A stretch of DNA of 64,000 nt from DASZQY01 sp035548515 (lineage in GTDB: Bacteria; Pseudomonadota; Alphaproteobacteria; Rhizobiales; Kaistiaceae). The translations under genes and the position numbers were made by a program. The stretch lies in assembly GCA_035548515.1 (NCBI GenBank), contig DASZSW010000008.1, positions 28,145 through 92,144 of the forward strand, given 5' to 3'. Under the pieces are notes generated by a model that did not search any database, was not told where the DNA came from, and worked only from the letters and a program-made list of their open reading frames with translations. Of this stretch, positions 1 to 8,275 are shown one piece after another. Positions within the stretch are counted from its first letter, which is position 1, and each line of letters opens with the position of its first letter.

Positions 1-2
1 AA

Positions 3-269
3 GAGGAACGGCGCGCCGAAGGACGCCCGCCTCGGCCGGAGCCCACGACGGAGCCGGAAGTCATCGGCGACGTCTATGGCTCAGAGCCGACCATGATCGT
101 GCCCGACGCCGTTGACGAGGATTATGACGCAGCCGAGCGCCGCGCCAACTGGCCGCGGGACGGGTGGCCGCGCCGCGACGATGCGGCCGCCAGCCGTGGC
201 CTGATCGTTGCCGCGCTGCTCGTGTTCGTGGCGGTTGCCGCGCTGCTGGGCGTCGCCTTCGCGGTGTAG
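3..269 (+). CDS. C-terminal part of a tail-anchored membrane protein (5' truncated by window edge)
   Basis: An open frame enters from the left edge and stops at the tag at 267-269. The visible 88 residues are charged and Pro/Arg-rich with an acidic stretch (PDAVDEDYDAAERR), then end in one hydrophobic segment, LIVAALLVFVAVAALLGVAF, right at the C-terminus. That layout suggests a cytoplasmic domain with a single C-terminal membrane anchor. I do not recognise the family. It converges tightly on homospermidine synthase, whose stop starts at the next base. The N-terminus lies outside the window. Confidence 0.6.
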   Translation, partial: EERRAEGRPPRPEPTTEPEVIGDVYGSEPTMIVPDAVDEDYDAAERRANWPRDGWPRRDDAAASRGLIVAALLVFVAVAALLGVAFAV

Positions 270-1703
270 CTAACACACGAGGACGTTGCGGAACTGCCAG
301 GGATCCGCAGCGTCGATGTCCTCGGGAAAAAAGCCGGGCCGGTCGGTGAGCGGCGTCCAGTCGGTGTAGACGCCCTTGACCGGTCCGAGATAGGGAAGCT
401 GCACCTCGAGGCAGCGGCGATAGTCCATCTCATCCGCCTCGACGATCCCCGCCTTCGGATTTTCCAGAGCCCACACCATCCCAGCCAGCACCGCTGAGCT
501 GACCTGCAGGCCGGTGGCGTTCTGGTACGACGAGATGCGGCGCGTCTCCTCGACCGAAAGCTGGGAGCCGTACCAGTAGGCGTTCTTCTCGTGCCCGTAG
601 AGCAGCACGCCCAGTTCGTCGATGCCGTCGACGATCTCGTCCTCGCCGAGGATGTGATGCTCCTTTTGCATGACGCCGGCGCGGCCGAACAGCTCGTGCA
701 GCGACAGCACTGCGTCGTTCGCCGGATGGTAGGCGTAGTGACAGGTCGGCCGGTAGGTCGCCTTGCCGCCCTCGCGCACCGTAAGGTAGTCCGAAATCGA
801 AATGGCCTCGTTGTGGGTGACGAGGAAGCCGTATTGCGCGCCGGGCGTCGGGCACCACGAGCGCACACGCGTGTTGGCGCCGGGCTGGCGGAGGTAGATC
901 GCCTGACCGTCGGGTCCGAGCGTGCCGGCGTTGTCGGGCATCCACGTCTCATGCGTGCCCCAGCCCAGCTCCGCGGGCTGCATGCCCTCGGAGAGGAAGC
1001 CTTCCACCGACCAGGTGTTGACGAACACGCCCATCTGCTTCGGCTTGCGGGCGCGCTGCGTGTCGCGCTCGGCGATGTGGATGCCCTTCACGCCGAGGTC
1101 GCGCGCCAGCCGCGCCCAGCCCTCGCGATCGTCCTGCTTCGGTTCCTTGAAGCTGGGGAGGGCAGTGTCCTTCGCGAGATTCACCAGCGCCTGCTTCACG
1201 AACCACGAGACCATGCCGGGATTGGCGCCACAGCAGGAGACGGCCGTCGGCCCGCCGGGATTGTTCGCCTTCTCGACGCGCACCGTCTGGCGGAGCGCGT
1301 AGTTGGTACGCGCATCCGCGCCCAGCGACTTGTCGAAATAGAAGCCCGGCCACGGCTCGACGACCGTATCGACGTACAGCGCACCGATCTCGCGGCAGAG
1401 CCGCATGATGTCGAGAGAGGACGTATCCACGGAGAGGTTGACGCAGAATCCCTGGCCACCGCCCGCGGTCAGCAACTGCGTCAGCAGGGCGCGATAGTTC
1501 TCGCGCGTCACCGCCTTGTGGACATGACGGACGCCATGGTTGGCGAGGATCGAGGCGCCGTCGTCATCCGGATCGACGACGACGAATCGCTTCTTGTCGA
1601 ACTGGAAGTGCCGCTCGATCAGCGGCAGCGTGCCGCGCCCGATCGAGCCGAAGCCGATCATCACGATGGGGCCGTCGATCTTGCCGTGCACGGGCCAATC
1701 CAT
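270..1703 (-). CDS. hss: Homospermidine synthase
   Basis: This 477-residue protein has the full length expected for bacterial homospermidine synthase, which uses NAD+ to condense two putrescines (or putrescine and spermidine) into sym-homospermidine in the cytoplasm. The N-terminus carries a Rossmann dinucleotide loop, VMIGFGSIGRG, near residues 14-24, and the rest reads through without interruption to the family C-terminus. It starts at the ATG at 1701-1703 and diverges from the S41-like gene across about 130 bases. Putrescine would come from the ornithine decarboxylase at 8276-9409. In rhizobia ODC, a GNAT and hss are often clustered; here about 6 kb separates them. Confidence 0.95.
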   Translation of the reverse strand: MDWPVHGKIDGPIVMIGFGSIGRGTLPLIERHFQFDKKRFVVVDPDDDGASILANHGVRHVHKAVTRENYRALLTQLLTAGGGQGFCVNLSVDTSSLDIMRLCREIGALYVDTVVEPWPGFYFDKSLGADARTNYALRQTVRVEKANNPGGPTAVSCCGANPGMVSWFVKQALVNLAKDTALPSFKEPKQDDREGWARLARDLGVKGIHIAERDTQRARKPKQMGVFVNTWSVEGFLSEGMQPAELGWGTHETWMPDNAGTLGPDGQAIYLRQPGANTRVRSWCPTPGAQYGFLVTHNEAISISDYLTVREGGKATYRPTCHYAYHPANDAVLSLHELFGRAGVMQKEHHILGEDEIVDGIDELGVLLYGHEKNAYWYGSQLSVEETRRISSYQNATGLQVSSAVLAGMVWALENPKAGIVEADEMDYRRCLEVQLPYLGPVKGVYTDWTPLTDRPGFFPEDIDAADPWQFRNVLVC

Positions 1704-1833
1704 GGGCGTCTCCTCGCGCAGAATTTATCCGCACCTGATGGCGGGAATCCGCGCCTCAAGTCAACCCGGCGTTGACACGATGGCGGTCGCTTCTAAGCTG
1801 AAGGCTGGCGACTACGCATCAGGATCCGCGAAC

Positions 1834-3066
1834 ATGACACTCCGTCACGCGGCGCGCGGCGCCGCTCTCCTGCTTCTATTACCGCTGTCGCTGACGCCGG
1901 CTTTCGCCGACGTGCCGAAATCGGGCAACGCCGTGTTCGACGCGGCGGTGGGGCTGATCGAGAAGAATTTCTACTCACCGGCGGCGCTGCCTGCCTTCGA
2001 TGCGGCGGCGACCGCGGTGGTCAATGACGCGACCGGCAAGCCTCTGGTCACCGGCCCGGCGATCGACAAGCTGATCGCGGCTCTCGGCGTCTCACACACT
2101 GGGCGCTACACGCCTGACCAGGTGGATTACTACGAACTCAGCAATGTCTTCCGCTTTCCGCTCCGCGATCTCGTCCGCCGGCAATACCCGCGCGGTGAGG
2201 TGGTCTACGAAGGCATCGGCATCGCGTCCAAGGTCATCGACGGCCGCCGCTTCGTCACCGACGTCTACGATGGCGCGCCGGCCGCGCTCGCCGGCGTGAA
2301 AGCCGGTGACGAGATCCTGTCCGTCGACGGCAAGCCGTTCTCCGAGGTCGGCTCCTTTGGTGGCAAGTCGGGCGGCGCGGTCGCGCTGGAGGTGAGGCAC
2401 ACCGCGGATGCCGCGCCGATGACGCTCAAGGTCGGCGTCGAGAAGCTCGACCCAATGCAGACGTACATGGACGCCATCCGCGACAGCGTGCGCATCATCG
2501 ACCGCGACGGCCGCAAGATCGGCTATGTGCATATCTGGGTCTATACCAGCGACGAGGTGACCGCGATCCTCAACCAGGAGCTCGCGACGAAGCTGAAGGA
2601 CGTCGACGGCATGATCGTCGACATGCGCAGCCGCTGGGGCGGCGGGCCGGCCGATGCGGCGGAGACCTTCGTCGGCGGCAGCGCCGACATGCAGGTCGTC
2701 GCTAATGACGGCAAGCCGGAATACATCAACACACGCTTCCACAAGCCGGTGGTGGCGATCATCGACGAAGGCACGCGCTCATCGATGGAGATCATGGCGT
2801 ATGGGCTGAAGAAGAACGGCATTCCGCTGGTCGGCCAGCCGACCGCCGGCGATGTGCTCGCCGCGCGGGCGTTCGCGCTGCCGGACGATTCCATTCTCGA
2901 GCTGGCGGTTGCCGACGTCATCGTCGACGGCCAGCGCCTGGAGGCCAACCCGGTGACGCCGACGGTCGCGGTGCCTTTCGACGTGCGCTACGCCAACGGC
3001 GCCGACCCGCAGATGGACGCGGCGCTGGCCGCGATGGGCAAGCGGCTGGCGGCGGGCGTGAACTAA
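1834..3066 (+). CDS. Secreted S41-family (CtpA-like) peptidase homologue with PDZ domain
   Basis: The 410-residue product starts with a signal peptide (MTLRHAARG then LLLLLPLSLTPAFA), so it is probably periplasmic. A PDZ-like region follows (YEGIGIASKVIDGRR to AGVKAGDEILSVDGK, about residues 130-170), then an S41 peptidase core. The nucleophile region is DEGTRSSMEI, with Ser316 where the family has its catalytic Ser. The usual catalytic Lys of the GKG motif is absent: the matching stretch is GQPTAGDVLAAR. It may be a divergent or inactive member. The ATG at 1834 is preferred over one at 1780 because it gives a clean signal peptide, has AGGA upstream, and a TTGACA at 1772-1777 would lie in a normal promoter position. 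Confidence 0.8.
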   Translation: MTLRHAARGAALLLLLPLSLTPAFADVPKSGNAVFDAAVGLIEKNFYSPAALPAFDAAATAVVNDATGKPLVTGPAIDKLIAALGVSHTGRYTPDQVDYYELSNVFRFPLRDLVRRQYPRGEVVYEGIGIASKVIDGRRFVTDVYDGAPAALAGVKAGDEILSVDGKPFSEVGSFGGKSGGAVALEVRHTADAAPMTLKVGVEKLDPMQTYMDAIRDSVRIIDRDGRKIGYVHIWVYTSDEVTAILNQELATKLKDVDGMIVDMRSRWGGGPADAAETFVGGSADMQVVANDGKPEYINTRFHKPVVAIIDEGTRSSMEIMAYGLKKNGIPLVGQPTAGDVLAARAFALPDDSILELAVADVIVDGQRLEANPVTPTVAVPFDVRYANGADPQMDAALAAMGKRLAAGVN

Positions 3067-3099
3067 GCCACGAGCGCCGCGCCGGTCGTTGCCAGCCGG

Positions 3100-3156
3100 C
3101 CGGGTCCTCCCCCGCGAAGCGGGGGAGGGGGACCATGCGAAGCATGGTGGAGGGGG
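3100..3156 (+). repeat. Two-hairpin dispersed repeat, copy 1
   Basis: A GC hairpin of the CTCCCCCG-CGAAG-CGGGGGAG type is followed by GGGGACC and a second hairpin with arms CCATGC and GCATGG around a GAA loop, ending in GGAGGGGG. Nearly the same sequence occurs at 3616-3673 and 6036-6093, and stem variants occur at 3788, 19274, 44441 and, inverted, at 19171 and 44817. Confidence 0.85.
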
Positions 3157-3615
3157 CCTGCACCGGCGGCGTCCGGGCATAACTCCAAACTTATCCCCGC
3201 GCAGAAAACCGCGCGTACACTCCGCCCATCCTCACTCGACGAGGGCGCCGACCGGTGGCGACCTGAAGGCGGAGGGAGGATGCGGTTCCCTGCCGACACC
3301 CGGACACGCACCGGGGTCGCGGGGCGGGCATGAGCGGACCGGCGGCACTACGACCGCCTGCCCACGTCGGGCTCTAGGTACGTCGCGTTAAGGCCTGGCC
3401 GGCGAAGCCGGAGAAGGCGCTCTCTCGCCAATGGGTAGAGCTAGCCGCGAAGAGGACCGAAGCGCCGGTCATGTCTCGATAACGGCCGCGGCGGGCGCCC
3501 GGAAGGTGCCCACAAATGCGGACTGCCCGCTCGGCACCAGCCGGGCGCCCGCCACCCCTCGGCTTAAGCCTCGGGCGCCAATGCGTCGCGAGAAGGAGAG
3601 CCCATGCCCGGCGGG

Positions 3616-3673
3616 CCGGGTCCTCCCCTGCGAAGCGGGGGAGGGGGACCATGCGCAGCATGGTGGCGGGGGC
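3616..3673 (+). repeat. Two-hairpin dispersed repeat, copy 2
   Basis: Same layout as the copy at 3100 with a few substitutions: CTGCGAAG in the first hairpin, and ATGCGCAGCAT in the second, which changes the GAA loop but keeps the stem. Confidence 0.85.
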
Positions 3674-3699
3674 CGGCACCACGGCCCCGTGGCATGCCC

Positions 3700-3746
3700 C
3701 CTCAGTCGGCTAACGCCGACAGCTCCCCCGTAAACGGGGGAGCACC
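3700..3746. repeat. Second dispersed element (CTCAGTCGG type), copy 1
   Basis: A CAGTCGGC...GCCGACAG hairpin is followed by a CTCCCCCGT-AAA-CGGGGGAG hairpin. The only other copy found is at 5973-6019, with the same right half and a slightly different first loop (TTC instead of TAAC). Both copies lie next to two-hairpin repeats. Confidence 0.8.
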
Positions 3747-3787
3747 CCGGCGTCGGTGTCCTCGCATCACCGCGCAGAAAGAGTCGC

Positions 3788-3846
3788 CATCCCTCCCCCT
3801 TGCGGGGAGGGGGGACCGCCGAAGGCGGTGGGTGGGGGTCGCACCA
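3788..3846 (+). repeat. Two-hairpin dispersed repeat, CCGCC-stem variant
   Basis: ATCCCTCCCCCTTGCGGGGAG is followed by GGGGACC and a hairpin CCGCC-GAA-GGCGG, then GGGTGGGGGTCGC. The second stem differs from the ATGC type at both arms, so base pairing is kept. It ends about 70 bases before the M3 peptidase start. Confidence 0.85.
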
Positions 3847-3917
3847 CGCTGCCGCCGCTGGCCGAGTGCGCATGGCCCGACTATATCTCTGCCCAATCCC
3901 TCCATCCGGATGCGCCT

Positions 3918-5957
3918 ATGACCAACCCGCTCACCGCCCCGTGGACTTCGCCCGTCGGCCTGCCGCCCTTCGACCAGATCAGGCCGGAGCACTTCCGCCC
4001 CGCGTTCGATGCGGAGATGGCGGCGCAGCTCAAGGCGATCGACGCCCTCGTCGCGGACAAGTCCCAGCCGACCTTCGCCAACACGATCGTGCCGCTGGAG
4101 AAGTCCGGCCTTGGGCTGGACCGCGTGGCGGCGGTGTTCTTCCACCTCTCGTCGGCGGACACCAACGATGCGCTGCAGGCGGTGGAGCGGGAGATCGCCC
4201 CGGTGCTGGCGCGGCACGGCAACGCTATCTCGCTGAACGAGCCGCTGTTCCGCCGTATCGAGGCCGTGTGGAAGGATCGCGGGACGCTGGGCGCGGAAGA
4301 GAAGCGGGTCGTCGAACGCTACCACACCAATTTCGTTCGCTCCGGCGCCGCGCTCGACGCCACCGGCAAGAAGCGACTGGCGGAGATCACCGAACGTCTT
4401 GCCGAGATCGGCACGCAGTTTGGGCAGAACGTGCTCGCCGACGAGTCCGAGTTCAAGCTGGTGCTGGAGACATCCGACGATCTCGCCGGCCTGCCCGATT
4501 CCGTCGTCGCGGCGGCGGCGGAAGCGGCCAGCGAACGCGGCCTGTCGGGCAAGCACGTCATCACCCTCTCGCGCTCCTCGATCGAGCCGTTCCTCCAATT
4601 CTCGACGCGACGCGATCTTCGCGAGAAGGCGTTCGAGGCGTGGATCAGGCGTGGCGAGTTCGGCGGCAAGACCGACAACCGCGCGCTGATCTCGGAGATG
4701 ATCACGCTCCGCGCCGAGCGGGCGAAGCTGATGGGCTACCCGACGTATGCGCACTTCCGTTTGGCCGACACGATGGCCAAGACGCCGGAGGCGGTCGGCA
4801 AGCTGCTCAGCTCCGTATGGGAGCCGGCGAAAAAGCGCGTGGCGGCGGAAGAGGAGGCACTGCAGGCCGAGGTCGCCGCCGAGGGCGGTAACTTCAAGGT
4901 CGCGCCGTGGGACTGGCGGCACTACTCGGAGCGCGTGCGCAAGCGCGCGTACGATTTCGACGAGGCCGAGCTGAAGCCTTACCTGCAGCTCGACAGGATG
5001 ATCGCGGCGACGTTCGACGTGGCGCACCGCCTGTTTGGCCTGTCGTTCGAAGAGGTGAAGGGCGCGCCGCTCTACAATCCGGATGTCCGCGTCTGGAGTG
5101 TGACGCGCGAAGGGAGGGCGGTCGGCACGTTCCTCGGCGATTACTTCGGCCGCGCGTCGAAGCGCAGCGGCGCGTGGATGTCGGCGCTTCGCGACCAGCA
5201 GAAGCTCACCGGCGACGTCCGTCCCGTCATCGTCAATGTCATGAACTTCGCCAAGGCGCCGAAGGGCCAACCGGCGCTGCTTTCCTTCGACGATGCGCGC
5301 ACGCTGTTCCACGAGTTCGGCCATGCGCTGCACGGCCTCCTTTCCGACGTGACCTATCCGCTGATCGCCGGCACCAACGTGGCGCGCGATTTCGTCGAGT
5401 TGCCGTCGCAGCTTTACGAGCACTGGCTGGAGGTGCCGGAAGTGCTCCGCGCCTTTGCTGTCCATGCCGACACCGGCAAGCCGATGCCGGAGAAGCTGCT
5501 CGAGAAGGTGCTGGCCGCCCGCCGGTTCAACCAGGGCTTCGCCACCGTCGAGTACACATCCTCAGCGATGGTCGACCTGGACCTGCATTTGCTGCCGGGC
5601 GCCAAGGACGTTGACGTCATCGCGTTCGAGAAGGCCGCACTGGCGAAGATCGGGATGCCCGACGCGATGGTCATGCGCCATCGCACGCCGCATTTCGCCC
5701 ACATCTTCTCCGGCGACGGCTACGCGTCCGGCTACTACAGCTACCTGTGGTCAGAGGTGCTGGATGCTGACGCTTTCGAGGCGTTTACCGAGACCGGCGA
5801 TGCTTTCGACGCGGCGACCGGCAAGCGGTTGCACGACTACGTTTATTCAGCCGGGTATTTGCGCGATCCGGAGGAGGCTTACGTTGGCTTCCGCGGGCGG
5901 CTGCCGACATCGGATGCGTTGCTGCGCAAGCGGGGGCTGGACGGCAAGCCGGCGTAG
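3918..5957 (+). CDS. M3 family metallopeptidase (oligopeptidase A / peptidyl-dipeptidase Dcp type)
   Basis: This 679-residue protein matches the length of the thimet-type M3A enzymes OpdA and Dcp, which cleave short peptides in the cytoplasm. The zinc motif HEFGH is at residues 465-469 inside LFHEFGHALHG, and the downstream stretch FVELPSQLYEHW supplies the third ligand region. No signal peptide is seen. The ATG at 3918 begins MTNPLTAPWTSP, a normal family N-terminus; in-frame sequence upstream comes from repeats and is not taken as coding. It stands alone between two repeat blocks. A second M3 enzyme of the PepF subfamily lies at 58655. OpdA and Dcp cannot be separated from sequence alone. 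Confidence 0.9.
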   Translation: MTNPLTAPWTSPVGLPPFDQIRPEHFRPAFDAEMAAQLKAIDALVADKSQPTFANTIVPLEKSGLGLDRVAAVFFHLSSADTNDALQAVEREIAPVLARHGNAISLNEPLFRRIEAVWKDRGTLGAEEKRVVERYHTNFVRSGAALDATGKKRLAEITERLAEIGTQFGQNVLADESEFKLVLETSDDLAGLPDSVVAAAAEAASERGLSGKHVITLSRSSIEPFLQFSTRRDLREKAFEAWIRRGEFGGKTDNRALISEMITLRAERAKLMGYPTYAHFRLADTMAKTPEAVGKLLSSVWEPAKKRVAAEEEALQAEVAAEGGNFKVAPWDWRHYSERVRKRAYDFDEAELKPYLQLDRMIAATFDVAHRLFGLSFEEVKGAPLYNPDVRVWSVTREGRAVGTFLGDYFGRASKRSGAWMSALRDQQKLTGDVRPVIVNVMNFAKAPKGQPALLSFDDARTLFHEFGHALHGLLSDVTYPLIAGTNVARDFVELPSQLYEHWLEVPEVLRAFAVHADTGKPMPEKLLEKVLAARRFNQGFATVEYTSSAMVDLDLHLLPGAKDVDVIAFEKAALAKIGMPDAMVMRHRTPHFAHIFSGDGYASGYYSYLWSEVLDADAFEAFTETGDAFDAATGKRLHDYVYSAGYLRDPEEAYVGFRGRLPTSDALLRKRGLDGKPA

Positions 5958-5972
5958 ACGCGGAGGCGCGCT

Positions 5973-6019
5973 CCCTCAGTCGGCTTCGCCGACAGCTCCC
6001 CCGTAAACGGGGGAGCACC
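5973..6019. repeat. Second dispersed element (CTCAGTCGG type), copy 2
   Basis: It carries hairpin GTCGGC-TTC-GCCGAC followed by GCTCCCCCGTAAACGGGGGAGC. It starts 15 bases after the M3 peptidase stop and is followed directly by a two-hairpin repeat, so it may form part of the 3' end of that transcript. Confidence 0.8.
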
Positions 6020-6035
6020 CGCGCTAGCGGCGCCG

Positions 6036-6093
6036 CCGGGTCCTCCCCCGCGAAGCGGGGGAGGGGGACCATGCGAAGCATGGTGGAGGGGCC
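6036..6093 (+). repeat. Two-hairpin dispersed repeat, copy near SDR gene
   Basis: Almost identical to the copy at 3100: GC hairpin, GGGGACC, then CCATGC-GAA-GCATGG and GGAGGGGC. It lies between the M3 peptidase and the epimerase-like gene. Confidence 0.85.
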
Positions 6094-6170
6094 GCCGACG
6101 TTTCACATTTGAAGCGCGCGCGCCGTGCCGGGCGCGTGTAATCTTCCGCCAACAAATCGGGGGTAACGTC

Positions 6171-7157
6171 ATGGCGCTCAGCATCCTGTTCATCGGCGGC
6201 ACGGGTCAAATTTCGCTGCCGTGCGTGAACGAGGCGGTCGCGTCCGGCCACAAGGTGACGGTACTGAACCGGGGCAAGAGCGACATCGGCTTGCCGAAGG
6301 GCGTCGAGACCATCGTCGGCGACATGCACGGCGAGACCTACGCCAATCTCGGCAATAGGCACTACGACGTGGTCGCCCAGTTCCGTCTGTACACACCGGC
6401 GGAAATGCAGCGCGACATCCAGACGTTCACCGGCAAGACGGGCCAGTACATCTTCATCTCGTCGGCGTCGGCGTACCAGAAGCCCGCCAAGCACTACATC
6501 ATCACCGAGCGCACGCCGCTGGAGAATCCCTACTGGGAATACAGCCGCAACAAGGCGGCATGCGAGAAGGCGCTGCAGAGCCAGAGCAAGCTGCCCTACA
6601 CGATCGTGCGCCCGAGCCACACGGTGCGCACGGGCATGCCGGTGCAGATGGGCGACGCCGACGCGAGCCTGCGTCGCATGATCGCCGGCAAGCCGCTGAT
6701 CATCGCCGGCGACGGCACGTCGCTATGGACGCTGACGCGGGCGGTGGATTTCGCGGTGCCGTTCGTCAAGCTGTTCGGCAACCAGAAGGCGATAAACGAT
6801 GATTTCCAGATCACATCGGATCGCGGCTTCACCTGGGACCAGATCCACGACGCGATCGGCCGAGCCTTCGGTGTCAAGGCGATCCACTGCCACGTGCCGA
6901 CCGATACGCTGATCCGTTACCACCACGCGTGGGAAGGTCCGCTGCTCGGCGACAAGTCGTGGTCGGCGCTGTTCGACAATTCGAAGGTGAAGAGCGTGGC
7001 CGGTGACTTCAAGGCATCGACCGACCTCGACAAGATCCTCGAGGAGTCGGTGGTCCACGCCAAGGCGCGGTTGAAACACCCGGCGCCTCCGATGAGCGAT
7101 GAGGAGAAGCTGATGGAGCGCATCATCGCAGCGCAGTCAGCGCTCGGCGTGGTTTAG
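6171..7157 (+). CDS. NAD-dependent epimerase/dehydratase-like (atypical SDR) protein
   Basis: The 328-residue protein begins MALSILFIGGTGQI, a Rossmann loop for NAD(P) at residues 9-14. An SSASAY strand (the catalytic Ser region of extended SDRs) and YSRNKAACE (YxxxK-like) follow. It resembles the atypical SDRs related to the chloroplast CSP41-type mRNA-binding proteins more than sugar epimerases, but the substrate cannot be told. The start at 6171 has GGGGGTAAC upstream. It appears to be monocistronic, with a candidate terminator at 7245-7268. Confidence 0.8.
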   Translation: MALSILFIGGTGQISLPCVNEAVASGHKVTVLNRGKSDIGLPKGVETIVGDMHGETYANLGNRHYDVVAQFRLYTPAEMQRDIQTFTGKTGQYIFISSASAYQKPAKHYIITERTPLENPYWEYSRNKAACEKALQSQSKLPYTIVRPSHTVRTGMPVQMGDADASLRRMIAGKPLIIAGDGTSLWTLTRAVDFAVPFVKLFGNQKAINDDFQITSDRGFTWDQIHDAIGRAFGVKAIHCHVPTDTLIRYHHAWEGPLLGDKSWSALFDNSKVKSVAGDFKASTDLDKILEESVVHAKARLKHPAPPMSDEEKLMERIIAAQSALGVV

Positions 7158-7244
7158 CGATCACAACCGAGTCATTGCGTCTGACGGAAACCGCCTGTTA
7201 GGCACGGTCGCAGAGAACCTTCGCTCCGGATAGCCTCCGGCAGG

Positions 7245-7268
7245 GGTGCTCGAGCACCGGCGCTTTTT
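7245..7268 (+). terminator. Candidate rho-independent terminator
   Basis: A perfect 14-base palindrome GGTGCTCGAGCACC (7245-7258) is followed by GGCGC and TTTTT. It is about 90 bases past the stop of the epimerase-like gene. The tight palindrome may pair through a larger loop with its flanks. Confidence 0.5.
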
Positions 7269-7298
7269 GATTCACCGCTCGGCGAGGACAGTTCGCAG

Positions 7299-7661
7299 CT
7301 ACATCTTCGCGAAATGGCACGTCAGGTGGATAACCCGGCCCTTCTCGTCGTGAGCAGTCACTGCGCCGGAAAGCTCGTTGTCATTCTCCAAAGTACCGTC
7401 AAATTTCTCGTTCCAGTCTGGAATGCTGAAGTGGACCTGTGCGCCCTGGATGGTCCACTTGCCGTCGCCGTAGTCGTCTTCTCCCTGGTCGTCGGTGTCC
7501 ACCGCTACCGCTGCCCCGTGCGCATTGAACTCGATGATGTCGAAGTCGCAGTCGTCGGCTATCCAGCCTGTTCCATCGAGGCTTGCGGGCGCGGCCTGCG
7601 TTGTCGCACCGCCTATAAGCAGCACAGCCGTCGCAGCAGCAATCAGCGCAGTCTTCGGCAT
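7299..7661 (-). CDS. Small secreted protein of unknown function
   Basis: The 120-residue product begins MPKTALIAAATAVLLIGGATTQA, a clear signal peptide, followed by a small acidic domain with two Cys (DDCDFD near the N-terminus, LTCHFAKM at the C-terminus) that could form a disulfide in the periplasm. The ATG at 7659-7661 has AGGGAA just upstream; an in-frame start 15 codons earlier would place charged residues before the signal peptide. I do not recognise the family. It stands alone. Confidence 0.7.
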   Translation of the reverse strand: MPKTALIAAATAVLLIGGATTQAAPASLDGTGWIADDCDFDIIEFNAHGAAVAVDTDDQGEDDYGDGKWTIQGAQVHFSIPDWNEKFDGTLENDNELSGAVTAHDEKGRVIHLTCHFAKM

Positions 7662-7746
7662 GTCTTTCCCTTGACGGAAGCGTAGTCGCTCCGAGCCTAG
7701 CGGCATATCACGCGCACGTCCAAGGGGCGCGGTTAGGTCGCGGAGT

Positions 7747-8265
7747 TCACGCGGCGAGCATCGCCTTGGTCAGCATCTCGCCGGTTGCAATGATGCGTCC
7801 GCTGGCCCCGGCGAGCGCGCTGTGGTCGAGTTCGAGCCCAAGGAACCGTCGGCGATCGACCGGACCGGGCATCAGCAGGCCGGTGGTCTTATCGGCGGTG
7901 AAGCCGAAGCGGGCGTAGTACTCCGGGTCGCCGACCAGAATGATGCCTTTGTGGCCGATCATCTTCGCGCGCGCGATCGCGAGGCGCATCAGGTTGGCAC
8001 CGACGCCGTCGCCCTGGGCGGCCTGATCGACCGCGAGCGGGCCGAGCAGCAGGGCAGGGCGCCCGCCGGCGTCGACATGCCAGAGGCGAACGGAGCCGAC
8101 GAGCTTGCCCTGATCGCGGGCGACGAGCGCCAGCCCGCGCGCCGGTTCGCGGCCGGCGCGGAGCTTCTCGGATGGCTTGAGGACGCGCGCCCGACCCATG
8201 ACGCGGTCGAGCAGCACTTCCCGGGCGCCGGCTTCCGCCGGCGCCTCCGTGGCGAAGTGGATCAT
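7747..8265 (-). CDS. GNAT family N-acetyltransferase
   Basis: The 172-residue protein has the GNAT acetyl-CoA core: LVGSVRLWHVD, then LLLGPLAVDQAAQGDGVGANLM (the Q-x-x-G-x-G/A loop), then a VGDPEYYARFGF strand typical of the YhbS-like subgroup. It lies 10 bases after the ornithine decarboxylase stop on the same strand, so the two are almost certainly co-transcribed. An ODC-GNAT pair is common in rhizobia near homospermidine synthase, which hints at a polyamine-related acceptor, but this is inference. Confidence 0.88.
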   Translation of the reverse strand: MIHFATEAPAEAGAREVLLDRVMGRARVLKPSEKLRAGREPARGLALVARDQGKLVGSVRLWHVDAGGRPALLLGPLAVDQAAQGDGVGANLMRLAIARAKMIGHKGIILVGDPEYYARFGFTADKTTGLLMPGPVDRRRFLGLELDHSALAGASGRIIATGEMLTKAMLAA

Positions 8266-8275
8266 TGGCGCGGTC

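Larger units (their letters stand above)
3067..3917. other. Repeat-rich intergenic region
   Basis: These 851 bases lie between the S41-like gene and the M3 peptidase. They hold three copies of a two-hairpin repeat (3100-3156, 3616-3673, 3788-3846) and one copy of a second element (3700-3746). The stretch 3160-3610 between copies is GC-rich with no convincing gene: its open frames have no ribosome binding site, are Arg/Pro-rich and read through the repeats. I see no RNA gene in it. Confidence 0.7.

Noticed and set aside
1540..1833. N-terminal extension of the S41-like protein
   Set aside because: The extra residues overlap homospermidine synthase in antisense, and the internal ATG at 1834 gives a proper signal peptide.
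3374..3682. Minus-strand frame in the 3.1-3.9 kb gap
   Set aside because: It has no ribosome site, reads through a repeat, and is Arg/Ala/Gly-rich.
3702..5465. Long minus-strand frame (587 codons) opposite the M3 peptidase
   Set aside because: It is an antisense shadow with composition typical of reversed high-GC genes, and it runs into the repeats at its end.
3100..6093. Repeats as a possible CRISPR array
   Set aside because: Copies are few, irregularly spaced, lie hundreds of bases to kilobases apart, are hairpins with covarying stems, and there are no cas genes.
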